Of a DNA stretch of 64,000 nucleotides, positions 1 through 12,391 are shown piece after piece; position 1 is the first letter of the stretch, and every line of letters starts with the position of its first letter. The stretch lies in NCBI GenBank assembly GCA_022432975.1, contig CM039508.1, forward strand, positions 19,009,330 to 19,073,329. The letters run 5' to 3'. The position numbers and the translations under genes were made by a program. Source of the stretch: Begonia masoniana. Lineage: Eukaryota; Streptophyta; Magnoliopsida; Cucurbitales; Begoniaceae. The notes beneath the pieces were generated by a model. That model made no database searches. It was not told the origin of the DNA and saw only the letters and a program-made list of their open reading frames with translations.

Positions 1-921
1 ATCCTAATTATGCAGTTTCTACTTTCACATCTCAGTTGCACATTCGTTCAATCACTGATATGATCCCTCGGTTCCCTTGGGAGTGGGATCAATTCTCTCA
101 ATGTCATACATCCTCTTCATTAGTTAAGGGGTAGATGAATTCCCTTAATAGTTGTTCTGATCCCTCAATTCCCTTGGGAGTGGGATCAATTCTCCCAATG
201 TTATAAATCATCTTCATCAGTTAAGGGGTGGATTAGTTCCCTTAACCGCCAATGCATTTCAATCTGTACTTGTCTTTCCATAATGATACATGAAAGTTCA
301 TTTTCGTAATTCTTTTAAAAAAACATGATGCATGACATACAGAAAACACTCAAACATGCATAAACCTACTGTTTTGTGATGTAGGCCCGAAGGCACACAC
401 AATACTTCACTTACCTAGCTTCACCGAGAGTTCCTCGTGGTAGGATATTCCAAGAGCTGGCTCACCTAAAACATAAGCATAGCATTACTAAACTTCATTC
501 TAAACATTAGGAAATCTAAATGGGCTAGTTCTGGGGGTTCTGTTCCTCGCCATTCCCGATTCATCGCTAAACCCCAAATCTCATTCCTCTATCTTTGTAC
601 TTCCAAAATGCAAACATAGTCATCCACCAGTTATCTTAGACACTAAAAAAAAAAACAAGTAATCGAATCAAAACTCACCTTGGTTGGAGGGGAATCGCCT
701 AGGGGAAATCTGTCGAGCTGAGAGGTAAAGGAAATGAAACAGTGGCGGCTACTCACACTGGACTTTTCCTTAAATACGTTATCCATTAAGTAAAAATTCT
801 AATTACCATCATGCCCTCGCCTGATCATTTATTAACCTAATCAATAACTCCCCCAACCCTTCTATAAAAGTACATCATAAATAATAAATTAAATTTTGGT
901 TCGATAGAACCGGGTGCTACA
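1..921 (-). mobile_element. Ty3/gypsy LTR fragment, cut by left window edge
   Basis: The stretch ends at 921 in CGGGTGCTACA, the reverse complement of a TGTAGCACCCG LTR start, so the element lies on the minus strand and continues left of the window. At 380-415 it has the block shared by the other Tekay-like LTRs here: gtgatgtaggcccgaagg followed by acttacct, i.e. a splice-donor-like site and CCTACATCA on the element's sense strand. Positions ~59-240 hold two ~115-bp direct copies of a segment beginning tgatccctc. No coding sequence. It could be a solo LTR or the end of a full element. Confidence 0.6.
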
Positions 922-2733
922 TATTCGAAAGGCAATTTTAGAACATTTATATCATTTTCTCATTTCACACTAGAATAAGAACCATGTTCAAAAATATGTT
1001 ATAGTTCATTATCCATAGATTGCACACAATATTTTCATCCCAGCTTTCCAATACACATAATTATTACCATCAAAGAAATTAGGCTTGATAACTCTTGAAA
1101 AATAGTTATTATATGAGTATATTTTATATAAATATTATTTGAAATCAGCGATTCAATAAATAAAAATCAAATTTTTAATATGGAATTTGCATTTTTATAT
1201 GAAAAATCTATTTTTATATCTTTTTAAGAAAAGCTCATGGAATAATATACTTATGCAGATTTTTTTTGGTGAAAGAACACAAATAAGAAAAACCATAATC
1301 AGTTACAAAGAGATTGCATGAGAAGATATGGAGAAAATTTTGAAAGCTGAAATATTGGAGGAAAGAGTGGATCTAATGGGATTTTCAAACCCTTATTTTA
1401 TTTTCAAATTATTGACGAGAGAGAAAGCAAAAATGAAGAAAAAGGAAAAGTTTTTTTATGAAAAAGAGAGCCAAACAGAAGGCTAGAAAAGGCTGAACAG
1501 AAAGAATTTCAAGAGAAGAAGAAAGTCATAATAAGAAAGGAAAAACCAGAACGCACTATTGCTACAGCATCGCGCACAATCTCTCATTGCAGTGAAGAAT
1601 TTCATATTTTTCTTGTTTCAAATGATGATTTTTATGATTAATAAGCTGATTTTTTTCTTCTTTGATATGCTAAATATTTAGTGGTTGTGAAAGAGAATAT
1701 TCAATTATGTGAATTTATCTACTTTTGTTATGACTTGTTACATAAACTTGTTTAAATAATTCAATATAGTTTTATTGTTTATTTTATTCAGTGTTGGAAA
1801 ACACGAATAAATATTAGGGCTGCTATTATAAGTTATCGTAAATAGAGTTAGGAAATATATTGAATTGTGTAAAATTGAATATTTTCATATCAAATTTTTA
1901 ATTTTCTATAACAAATTAGAATTGTGATTAACTGAGTTCATTATAATATTTGTCTTTCATAAAGTAATGAAGAAAATATTATAAGGGTTAATCAAGTAAT
2001 TGTGACAATACTTGATTTATGAAAAATATTCTAAGTCATGTAATTTGTTTTCTGCAACATTTCTATAGCATCGTTAATAAAATTCGTATACGAGGAAATC
2101 AAATTTAAGCCATGTTTTTATCTTTTGATTTTCTTATCTAATTTGTTTATGTTTTGATTTAGTTATTCAATTCTCACTCAATTAATTGTACCAAATTAAT
2201 TTTCACTTTCAATTAAATTTGTTTCACTCAGATTTAATTTTTGATAATTTTATCTCTGTGAGATTTGACACTTACTTATCATTATTACTTGCTTGCGATA
2301 CGTGCACTTGCGTAGTATTAGTTTTTGCACAACAAGGCCTAGAAATAGATTGCTCATCAACATGCATATTGTTTGTATTGAAAGCTATAGCAAATAATCA
2401 AGGCACAAAGTATAAAATTCAATCACCATAAAAGGTTAAGACCCACTCTCGTACCAATTATAGGATCGAAATAACATAAGAGATGGTAAATTAAGTCATT
2501 TAAACTTTTTTGTGATTAAAAAAGTATTAGTTTCCAGCATAAAATAATTATACTTCTCAATTAATTAGATGATTCTAAAATCAGAAGCTGACTCAAACAC
2601 AAAGTTAAAAGAAAAGGGTAAGAGAGTGCAAACAAATTTGTTAACGCGGTTCAACTAACTTTGCCTACGTCCGCACTTTAAGACTCCTCCTTGTACTATT
2701 AGAGTGCTTGAGCAGAGAAATAGAGTTAGAACA
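922..2733. other. AT-rich intergenic DNA, no gene recognised
   Basis: Very AT-rich sequence with no open frame that looks coding; the short frame near 2186-2431 has no recognisable domain. The right end (about 2600-2733) contains gttaacgcggttcaac and a 'cctacgtcc' stretch reminiscent of decayed LTR sequence, and it continues at 5266 beyond the inserted solo LTR. Confidence 0.5.
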
Positions 2734-2738
2734 CTTTT

Positions 2739-5260
2739 TGCAACACCCGGCATTTTTTTTGCCATGTAAATATTCCCGGAATTCATTTAGCGGGATAAAT
2801 GATTACATTAATACAATGAATGTTTTAATGAGTTTATCAGAGTGTTTAATGGAAAAACCGAATTGATTAACTAATTAACAAATTAGTTGGAAACCAATGG
2901 AAGGACAAATTAGGAAAAACAATTAAGGTAGGTGGGAGGGAACTAATGAGTGCTTGACACTTGGCAACTTGTTGAAGAAGCCATGTTCTTTTCTCTTCCC
3001 TCCTACGTGAAACCCTCATTTCTCATCTGCTTCTTTCCACTGCTCTCTGTTTTCTCTCCTCCAGGCGACTGCAACCTTTCCAAAAGACTTCCATTCTTCT
3101 GTTTTCTGCAGTGAAGGTAATCATCTGCTAAAGTTAACGAGTTGGATAAGTTAAAAGGTGAGTTTTGTGGAAGTTTAAGGTTACGATATTTTGAGAAAAC
3201 TCATTGTTTTTGGATGAAAACACGTTAGTTTGTTTTTTAAAGGTTTGAACAGATTTTGCTGCATATTCTACTAAGTTATTAGTTAGCATTTGCAGCTCTG
3301 TTTATTTTCACTACATGCATGTTTTAGGTCGTGCATAACTGAGACGTTCAAGACTCTCAACTCTACAACAAACAGGTAAGTTCATATCCGTAGGTTGGCC
3401 CTTAAGGCCCTACATCACGGAGACTCTAGGTTTTACTTCTGTCGGGAGGTTTCAGGTAGAGAAAGTTAGAGTTAAGTTCTGAGTTATCTGTGTCTCTCAT
3501 TATGTTCTGTTGTATTATTTCTTTTTCCTGCCGTTTTATGTTTAAGCACTGTGAAAGTTCATGCATACACGTTTTTTCCGAAAGCTCATGCAAAAATGTC
3601 TTCTGCACACGTTTTGAAGTTAAGAAAGATAAAATCTGACTGAAATGTATTGGTTAAGTGCGGGACAGGGACTGGCCTACTGTTTATGTTCTGTTCTATT
3701 TTTGTTCTGTAAATCTGTTATGTACCTGTCGTGCACTTGCCAGTTCCCCTATAAGCCCCACTTATACCCCTCTGCCAGTGAAACGTAATGTACTGTACTG
3801 TCACCGTATTCTGAAAGTTCATGCATAGCATATGCATCACTGCATTTTTATATGTTCTTATTGAGTTTTAGACTCATAGGTGAACTCCCTGTTGTAGGTA
3901 TGGATTCCCCAGATGAGAACATTGTGCCTCAAAATGATGATTTGATATAGTTGGCGGATCGAACTCATGGGGTTTGGTTGTTGTGGTTAGACAATAATTA
4001 ACTCTGTGAGAATGTACTTTCTGAAGTTATGTCAAGTTCTGTAACATCTTTTGAAGTTTTTAAAAACATTTAAAGTGTAGGTTCAGTTCTGTACAACTTT
4101 TGGGTTCTTTTAAAACGACGTATGAAATCTGTATTGATGTCTAAAACCTCTGTATTTGATAGTTGTATCTATATATTTTGAAATATTCTGGAGCTGTGTT
4201 GAGTTTCCTCTGATTAGTTCATGCATGGGTGGTCTCTGGTTTAGAGCTATCCATGCAGATTGATTTTCTTAAACTTATGTCATGTTTCCTGTTATGTCCG
4301 AAAATCATGTTCTGAATCGTTTTCTTTTTAGAATTTGAAACTTTTATGCCATCTGTTTTTATGTTCCCTGTTCGTATGTCTTCCTGTTAAAAGCTGTCAA
4401 ATTTTGTCTTTAAAACTACATCTTCCAATTACATCCACCGCTGCTTTAGTAGTTCACATCCACCAGTGAACAGTAAATTTCTGTCTGTAGTTCACATCCC
4501 CCGGTGAATAGTAGTCTATAGTTCACATCCACCAGTGAACAGTAGTCTATAGTTCACATCCCCTGGTGAATAGTAGTCTGTGGTTCACATCCACCAGTGA
4601 ACAGTAGTTTGTAGTTCACATCCCCCGGTGAATAGTAGTCTGTAGTTCACATCCACCGGTGAACAGTAGTCTGTAGTTCACATCCCCCGGTGAATAATAG
4701 TCTGTAGTTCACATCCACCAGTGAACAGTAGTCTGTAGTTCACATCCCCCGATGAATAGTAGTCTGTAGTTCACATCCACCAGTGAACAGTAGTCTGTAA
4801 TTCACATCCACCGTTCTCTTTTGTTTATTTTCATCTACCGCTGCCACTGTTCACTTTTATCTTATTCACATCCACCGCTAATCTATATCACCCGCTCAGT
4901 TTGCTTATATTTTTTTCTGCTTCGTCTACTGCCTACGTCTTCCGCCCAGCTTATATTTCTTATTTATTTTCACTGCATGTATTTTATCACGATTTCCTCT
5001 GCATGGCCGTCGCCCACCCAACCTTTTTTTTTTACGTTCAAAATGTTCTGTCTCCCTGTTTTACTCCTACCATTTATTTCTGAAGTCCAGTTTTTTTTAA
5101 TCATGTCTTTCCAGCCCTCAATCCAGAGAATGTTTTCTCTCTGTAAAGTTTGAAGGGTAAGATTCAGTCTATTTATTCAAAAAAAATATATATGTCCCGT
5201 TTTCTGTTAAATGTACGGAGTGACGGCTCTCGGACCCCGATCGGGTCTGGGGCTGTCACA
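2739..5260 (+). mobile_element. Solo LTR, Tekay-like Ty3/gypsy family, plus orientation
   Basis: A 2,522-bp LTR starting TGCAACACCCGG and ending GGCTGTCACA, flanked by a perfect 5-bp duplication CTTTT (2734-2738 and 5261-5265). No internal domain, PBS or second LTR is present, so this is a solo LTR left by LTR-LTR recombination. The start resembles the minus-strand ends of the LTRs at 26159-35177 (TGTAACACCC..GCCATGTAA). Contains the donor-like AG|GTAAG at 3375/3376, GGCCCTTAAGGCCCTACATCA at ~3398-3417, the acceptor-like GTAG|GT at 3897/3898, and a hairpin minisatellite at about 4437-4815. Confidence 0.9.
4437..4815 (+). repeat. Minisatellite of ~30-bp hairpin units inside solo LTR
   Basis: About twelve units of the form agt-ctgtagttcacatcc-(a/c)cc-(a/g)gtgaa-(c/t)-agt, alternating between 'ccaccagtgaac' and 'cccccggtgaat' forms. 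Within a unit GTTCAC pairs with GTGAAC, so the array could fold as a row of short hairpins. The pattern alternates, suggesting that the unit that expanded was a ~60-bp dimer. Confidence 0.85.
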
Positions 5261-5265
5261 CTTTT

Positions 5266-6402
5266 GCTTGTGCGAGAGCTCAAGCAGTGATTGTGCACAA
5301 CTCTCTGGCCTGTGCGAGAGCTTGAATAGTTAGAGTTGAGCGAGAGAAGAGATGATAAGAAAAAAAGGGTGTGACGGAGGCCAACTGGCCATGGGCCCGA
5401 TGCATGGAGAAGAGAGTGAGAGATAGTACAAGAACTGATCGATTCATAGCTCTTAGCTATGTGTCGAGCGAGGTTGCGAGGAAGAAATGCAGTATCGATG
5501 AGTCACGGATTCACTGAGAGTCGAGATAGATGGCTAGATGGGAAAATCAGATTTAGGTTTGAGGGTAATTTTAGATTCGGTTCCGTTTTACTCGGTCTTT
5601 CTTAATTAGAACCGAGAACCAAAATGAAAATTTTGGTTATTTTCGATTCAGTTTGAAAATCAATTTTTGCCATATTCAAACCGAACCGATCTAAACCTTC
5701 GATTCAGTTACCCGGTTCAAATTGAAATGATTTTCACCCCTAACTTTCATACTATTTTTAAACTTTGATTATTATGTAAAGATTACTACTTGTTAAGGTG
5801 CACATGAAATGACAAATAAAAATGGAGTTGTTTTTTGTTTTTTTTTTTTTTTGAAAATGCATTAGGTATTTGAAGTGCCTTCTAGTAGAAAAAAAAAAGT
5901 GAATGAAAAATAACTGGTAGGTTTATTATGCTAAGAAGAAACATTTGTCTTAATAACTTATACTTCTACAATTATTGTCAATTTATCCTGGTAGTAAAGC
6001 GAAAGATCATGAGTTCAAAGTCCTACAAATATACATTACTCATTAAATAATTAAAATATTTAGGACTAAGATGCAACAAAACTGACGCTATGTGCGAGCA
6101 TAGATAAGCAAAATTTACAAGCTATATTTTCTAACTTTTCCAATTTGTTTTTAACTCAAATTGGCTTTTAACTAAAACTAACCTGAATGGTCTACTTTTC
6201 ATTTGGGCCTTCATTTTTTCATTTGCATGATTATAGATATTATTGGGTGCATAATTTGACTTATCATTTGGGTCCAAAATATTCCTCAACATAATACATC
6301 CAATTATGCTACCAAAGATATTGTTATATCGTAGGCTTTCTTATTGTATAATATTTTATTCTCTATGCATTTTCTTTTTATTTACTTAATACTTCTACTT
6401 TT
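5266..6402. other. Intergenic DNA, no gene recognised
   Basis: Continuation of the DNA interrupted by the solo LTR. The first ~200 bp resume the sequence before 2734 ('gcgagagctcaagcag'). The rest is AT-rich with poly-T near 5840 and no plausible coding frame. Confidence 0.45.
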
Positions 6403-6407
6403 TATAT

Positions 6408-6551
6408 TGTTATATTATATGTATTAGCTTCAAGATCTTTTTAGTAATTTACTTTACTTGTTTATTAACTCTAGTTATATAACACTTTTAAGTTGTATTA
6501 CTTTTTATCAATTCAATAAGATCTTTGTCTTCTCTTTTTTCAATTTCAACA
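6408..6551 (+). repeat. 5' LTR of copia element
   Basis: 144 bp, aligned by eye to 22261-22404 with about a dozen differences, so the copy is old. PBS-like tggtgtcatagc starts at 6552. Confidence 0.85.
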
Positions 6552-7104
6552 TGGTGTCATAGCTACCCTATAAATTTGTTTGATGTTTTGAGAAACTGTT
6601 AATCCAGTCCATAGTTATTGCGGATCTAATTGTGTTTCTCGAATTTGAAAAGAAAAAGAAGAGAGAAGAGGCAAAAAGGGATTTTCAGATTTTAGGGTTT
6701 TCAAGAGCAGCGATTCGAGAATTACGATTACTCGCGTTTCAGCCGTTAGATCATCTTGACATTTTGACAGTTGGTTTACAACATATAGAGGTACATTCGA
6801 AATGGTGGTGATCGTCCTTTGTGTTTTCAAGGCTGTCTGGTTAGGGAAACACGGGACTGCAATTTTTAGATTTTTGAATTTTTCAAGAGCAGCGAGATGA
6901 AAATAGCAATTTTTCAAGTTTCCGCTGTTGGATCATCTTGAAATTTTGACAGCTAGTTTAGAACATATAGAGACATTCTGAATGGTAAAGATCGTCTTTT
7001 GTGTATTTAAGGCTGTCCTGGTTGGTGCAAAACGGGACTGCAATTTGAGTTTTGTTTTTGGGAATTTGGTCTTTGTTTTTGGGAGAACGATTTTGTTTGT
7101 AATC

Positions 7105-8205
7105 ATGGCTAGTCGTAAAGATAAATATCTTCAGTTGATTAGTGTTTAATTTGACGGGAAAAACTATTCGTATTGGAGCTATGTTATGAAAAATTTCTTG
7201 TGTAAATTGATGTGGGGATATGTTACTGGTGCTCGTGTTCAGCCTTCAGGCCCAAAGGCCGAAGACTATGTCAATTCTCTTGATATTTGGGAGGCTGATA
7301 ATTCGAAGATAATTACGTGGGTAAATAACTCTGTGACACACTCAATCGGAGTTCAGTTGGCGAAATATGAGAAAACGAAGGAGGTTTGGGATCATTTAGC
7401 TCGTTTGTACATGCAATCTAATTTTGCAAAACAGTATCAATTGGAAACCGACATTCGTGCGCTTCAACAGAAAGATATGAGTGTTCAAGATTTTTATTCT
7501 TCCATGTCGGCATTGTGGGATCAATTGGCGCTGACAGAGTCCTCTGAGCTACAAGTATTCCCGCCGTATGTCGCTCGTAGAGAAGAACAACGCTTGGTTC
7601 AATTTTTTATGGCACTTCGCAATGACTTTGAGGGGTTGCGTGGGACTACACTTCATCGTAGTCCATTACCTTCAATTGATTCGGTGGTCAACGAGTTGTT
7701 AGATAAAGAGATTCAACTCAAGTCTCAAACTGATAAGGGGGCTATCACACCGAATACTCCACCTGTTTTTGCGGGATCTTAACATCCTCAGGCTAATAAC
7801 CAAAACAGGACGAACTCAAAGGTTTCCCATGATGAATGTGTCTTTTGCAAGAAGAAGGGTCATTGAAAGGCTCAATGTCCGCTATTGTTAAGCAAAGAAA
7901 AATCGCAGCAGCCTTAGATGACTAAGAATACTTCAGAAAAATCTGGTAATTCAATGCAACAATGGACATATCGACCTCCTCAGTCCAGCAACGCAGTGGC
8001 CACTCCGTCCTTGGATTCATCGTTACTTGAGCAATTTCAACAATTCTTCTCCCCCCAACCTTATGCTATGTCAGCTTCTTCTCATATAGGTTTTTCATCC
8101 TCCGGTACATCAGGTATATCTTCCTCATTGTGGATCTTAGATGCTAGAGCCTCTCATCATATGTCACCAGACTTGTCATCTTTTGACTCTTTATCTCATA
8201 ATACG
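7105..8205 (+). pseudogene. copia gag and start of protease, broken
   Basis: Frame from an ATG at 7105 (MASRKDKYLQLI). The gag region (about 7186-7782) has the copia gag pattern: YWSYVMKNFL near the start, then a segment containing VWDHLARLY and later QDFYSSMSALWDQLAL. In-frame stops occur at 7147, 7780 and in the zinc knuckle at 7864, where CVFCKKKGH is followed by TGA in place of the usual Trp codon before KAQCP. The protease motif WILDSGASHHM of this family appears as WILDARASHHM (about 8130-8163), so the Asp is kept but the following Ser-Gly is changed. The frame is cut at 8205 by the gypsy insertion and resumes at 19242. Non-functional. Confidence 0.85.
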
Positions 8206-9281
8206 TGTAGCGACCCTAACACTGTACTCTTATTTTCCCGTATTGTTTTTTTTATCCGTGTAAACTTTGAGCAGAATTTAAATCGTAGACTAAATTGTTG
8301 AATTCGTTCGAAAATTATTCTTAAAACAACTTAATCAAAGCTTAAACAATTAAAATAAAACTTAAAACAATTATTTAAAACAATTAAAATCATTTAAGCT
8401 AATAGAAAACATGCAATAGCTTTCGGGGACAAAAGGGACAATTGTCCCGTGAGAATCAGGGGCGATCGATCGCCCAAAACAAGCGCTCGATCGCCTGTTG
8501 GAAAAATATCAGTGGCGATCAATCGCCACACTCCCTAGATTTTTCCAGGGAGTGGCGACCAATCTTGGCGATCGATCCCCTCCTTAAGCGATCGATCGCC
8601 AAGTCCTCTGGAAATTTATTTCCAGCGAACTTGCATCGCTTCCTTCCCTTCTCTTTTTTTCTTCCTTCCCCTATATATACATACCTCAATACTTCTAACT
8701 GCTTCCTCAATTATCACTAAACACCACATACATCTTCACAATACAATTTGACATAAAACCACCCGATACTCGTACATTCTCCGTAATCTTACTTGAAACT
8801 GACTTGATACGCATCTAACACGAAATACGTTTTTACGAAAATGAACTGCGTGAATTCGTTTAAAAACTAAATGTTTCCTCATGTTAAAATCACCAAGCAG
8901 TTCCATAAAACTTACATAAGAGCCTTAACAAAACGTTTTATAAAATCAGTTTACCAAAACATCTATACATCACTCTATCAGCTAACCAGAACCAAACATC
9001 CTAATATGTTCAACTATACAATTTTTACTACGATCTAACTATAGTGTCCCAAAATACCTTTACATCAATCCCCACGGGTCAAATACGCGTCGACTGCCCA
9101 GCACACTCCCACGGGCCATCATTCGCCAACCGGTTCATACGTCAGGCAGAAGAACATTTTTCTCACCTGTTTCAAAGCCACCTACACCATAGAAAACAGT
9201 TCATGAGCTAAAGGCTCAGTAAATCTACATGAATGACAATGCATGCGATGCATATGTAGTTCATAAACCGTGACATTCTTT

Positions 9282-9399
9282 TATCCTTTTCGTTTACCTT
9301 TTCGCTTTCCTTTTCGTTTACCTTTTCGTTTTCCTTTTCGTTTCCCTTTTCGTTTACCTTTTCATTTACCTTTTTATTTTCCTTTTTGTTTACCTTTTC
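9282..9399. repeat. Part of the 12-bp CGTTTACCTTTT array, left of nested LTR
   Basis: Degenerate tandem 11-12-mers (cgtttaccttttcgtttcc..). The array is cut at 9399 by the solo LTR and continues after 12136. Same array type as 16947-18015. Confidence 0.85.
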
Positions 9400-12131
9400 T
9401 GTAACGCCCCGAACCCGCCTCGGCTCGGTGCGTCACTTAGCTAACCAACCACGCATTTAAAAATAATTTTTTGTAAATTTTTTGACTCGTTTTCGGGTTT
9501 TTCGAACCCTCAAAATTTGTTGGAAAACGGGCCCAAAATACATTTAAAATACTTCGGAAAATGTCGGGTCAAAACATTGTAGGAGTCGGGAAAAGTTTGA
9601 AAAAAAAAACAATTTTGGCCTCAAAGGGCCGCTGGGCGAGTGCTCTTTGCGCACGCCGCGAGCGCGCGCCTGCGCGCCCCGACCGCGACCGATTGCGGCC
9701 CGATGCCCGATCGATCGGGCCGGCTCGGGTTTTCATAATTCTTCACCCCGAACACCTCCAAAAATCACGAAACTTTAACTATACCTTCCCGACACTCAAA
9801 TCTTCAAATCGCGTAAAAATCTTAGAAAACCGACTTAAAACGAATATTAATTAAAATAGATAACTTAACCCGACGTGGTTTATTTTAAAATCAAACGGAC
9901 GGCATAACGCCTAACTTTCTTTAAACCAAAAACCTGCAATTTAAAACCGAGAACATATAATTAAAAGTCCCCAATACAACCACCACTACTCAACAACGCA
10001 ATGACTCGAAAACTTAAAACCATACTAATGGAAAACTTTAAAAACCATTACTACTACGAAACTATCTACAACATCCCCACAAAATACCCGAAGAAAGATA
10101 GTGGTCCAGACGCCCCGACAAATAGCCTGCACAGGCGGACTTCGTATTTCTCCGACTGCGGCCTAATCCTCAGCGGTCTCGTCTACCTCACCGGTTAAAA
10201 ACTCGTCACCTACACCACAGAACACGCACACACACGTAAGCTTACGCTTAGCAAGTAGGGAAAAGAAATACAACATGCACGATGCACTCACACCCCCTAA
10301 CACATGCAGTCTCTACTCACTCTGTTGTTTTCGTTTTGCTTTCGTTTTATTAAATCTTTCCACTTTCACGCGTGAATCAAGTAGGCACACATCCGAGCTC
10401 CCCGCTCATTGGACGGCCACGCCTTGACCCACAGAGCAAGATCGACCAGCTCACGCCCGGGTCCCCCCCATTGGACGGCCGCACACAATCTTCTCCCTTC
10501 CCCTGTCATATGTGAATCAAGTAGGCACACATCCGAGCTCCCCGCTCATTGGACGGCCACGCCTTGATCCACGGAGCAAGATCGACCAGCTCACGCCTGG
10601 GTCCCCCCCCCCCCCCATTGGACGGCAGCACACAATCTTCTCCAATAGCACTTACGTATTTTCAACTTTATATCTCGAGTAGAGTCTCAACTCACTGCCT
10701 CCCTGGCAAAATGCCTCCCCAGCATATTGCAAGTGCCTCCCCGGCAACTTGCATAACCATATCTCGAGTAGAGTCCCAACTCACTGCCTCCCCGGCATAT
10801 TGCAAGTGCCTCCCCAACAACTTGCATAACCTGGCGACTCTACTCAACTTTATAACCTGGCGACTGTATTCAACTTTATTTTGCTTAATCTTTCTTGTTA
10901 GGTTTCACACTCACCTTTCACGTCATGCACAAACTCATTTTCGTAACGATACTCAACACGTGCTTAATATAAATAAATCAAGTAACAACAATCAAACAAA
11001 AATCCTACCGTTCCGTGGTGTAGGTCTGAAGGCAAAACGAAGGAATTCCACTACTTACCTGGCTGCTCGAATTTCAATTGTCCACTTTGTCCGACCAATG
11101 TATACACTCGATCACCTAAAATAACAAAATCTCAACTTAATATTTACTACCAAATTCTAAGGAAATTCTTAACCTAAACTAACTAACACTACAACAAAAT
11201 TCCTTCCCAAAACACTAAACTCGGTTTTTAACCCCAAAATTGACCGTTTAACTTCAAACGGTCGCAACTCTCTCGTTTTTCAACGGATTTCGACGCGCCA
11301 CCCCAATTCGAAAATCTCTACACGTCTACTATCCATTGAAACACTCAATTTAACCAAATAAACTCCATGTCCAATCCGAAAATCCAGCCAACAGAATCGG
11401 CCATTGATTGTGAAAAAAACCAATTTTTCCAAACTTACTTCCAAACTTTAATCTAACCACTCTAATCACCTAAACTAATCCATCCAACAATTAAATCCTC
11501 AAATCTAGAAAGAAAACCAACATTTAAACTAAATTTTCGGAGGTCACCATTTAGGGTTTTCAAACCCTATGCAAATTCACCCAAAACCCACTAAAAACCT
11601 TTAAAAACTAACCCTAACCAACATTAAACTAAAACCCACTTATTTTTACCTCAAATCACCTTGAAAACTCTTGATGAAATGAAGCTTTGAAGGGCTTCAA
11701 TGGCTGCAAGGGAAATCGTGAATGGCAAGAGGAAGAAGAAGAGTTTTTGATACTTTTCTCCTTCATTTTCATTTAATTTATAAAACAATCTTTTACTTTT
11801 AAATTTCCCTCCTCAAACTTCTTTCAAATTGCAAAACAACCCACCACCTTTTCACTTAACTTCCAACGTGAAAAGCCTCACCAAATCACCACTTTCCATT
11901 CAATTTTTTTTTTCCTAACCATTTATTTCATTTATTTCCTTACCAACAAGTTCCTATTGGTTGTTGACTTTTCAACTCTCTTTGTTTTGAATTGTCAAAC
12001 ACTTTATGGTTTTCTCTTCTCATCCATTTTCTCTTACACTTCAATGCACAACCTTAATCTTGAATAATTAAACTCTCCTAACACGTCAAATTGTAGGCGA
12101 CGCACGTAATAGGAAATTACCGGGTGTTACA
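9400..12131 (-). mobile_element. Solo gypsy LTR inserted in the minisatellite of the host LTR
   Basis: A 2,732-bp segment from TGTAACGCCCC to CCGGGTGTTACA, flanked by TTTTC (9395-9399) and TTCTC (12132-12136), i.e. a 5-bp duplication with one mismatch in repetitive surroundings. Same arrangement as the other Tekay-like LTRs on the minus strand: donor-like AG|GTAAGT at 11058, acceptor-like GTAG|GT at 10210, and a 16-bp perfect palindrome gcccgatcgatcgggc at 9705-9720. No coding region. The open frames inside it show no domain. Confidence 0.8.
10372..10645. repeat. Two ~140-bp tandem copies inside the solo LTR
   Basis: The segment beginning gtgaatcaagtaggcacaca occurs at 10372 and again at 10512 with the same downstream text (ccgctcattggacggccacg), with a longer C-run in the second copy. 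A second, shorter tandem motif (ctcgagtagagtc...gcctccccggca) follows at about 10670-10860. Confidence 0.8.
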
Positions 12132-12136
12132 TTCTC

Positions 12137-12391
12137 ATTTACCTTTTCGTTTTCCTTTTCGTTTTCCTTTTCATTTTCCTTTTCGTTTTCCTTTTCGTTT
12201 CCTTTTCGTTTTCCTTTTCATTTTCCTTTTCGTTTACCCTTTTCGTTTTCCTTTTCGTTTACTTTTTCGTTTACCCTTTTCGTTTACCTTTTCGTTTTCC
12301 TTTTCGTTTTCCTTTTCGTTTACCTTTTCGTTTTCCCTTTTCGTTTTCCTTTTCGTTTACCTTTTCGTTTACCCTTTTCGTTTATCATGAA
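12137..12391. repeat. Part of the 12-bp CGTTTACCTTTT array, right of nested LTR
   Basis: Continuation of the array cut at 9399. Mostly cgttttcctttt and cgtttacccttt variants. An open frame through it (FRFPFRFPF...) is a by-product of the repeat and not a gene. Confidence 0.85.

Noticed and set aside
2186..2431. 81-codon open frame
   Set aside because: AT-rich intergenic DNA, no domain, no splice or promoter support.
12124..12390. Open frame of FRFPFR repeats
   Set aside because: Same array as above in the left LTR.
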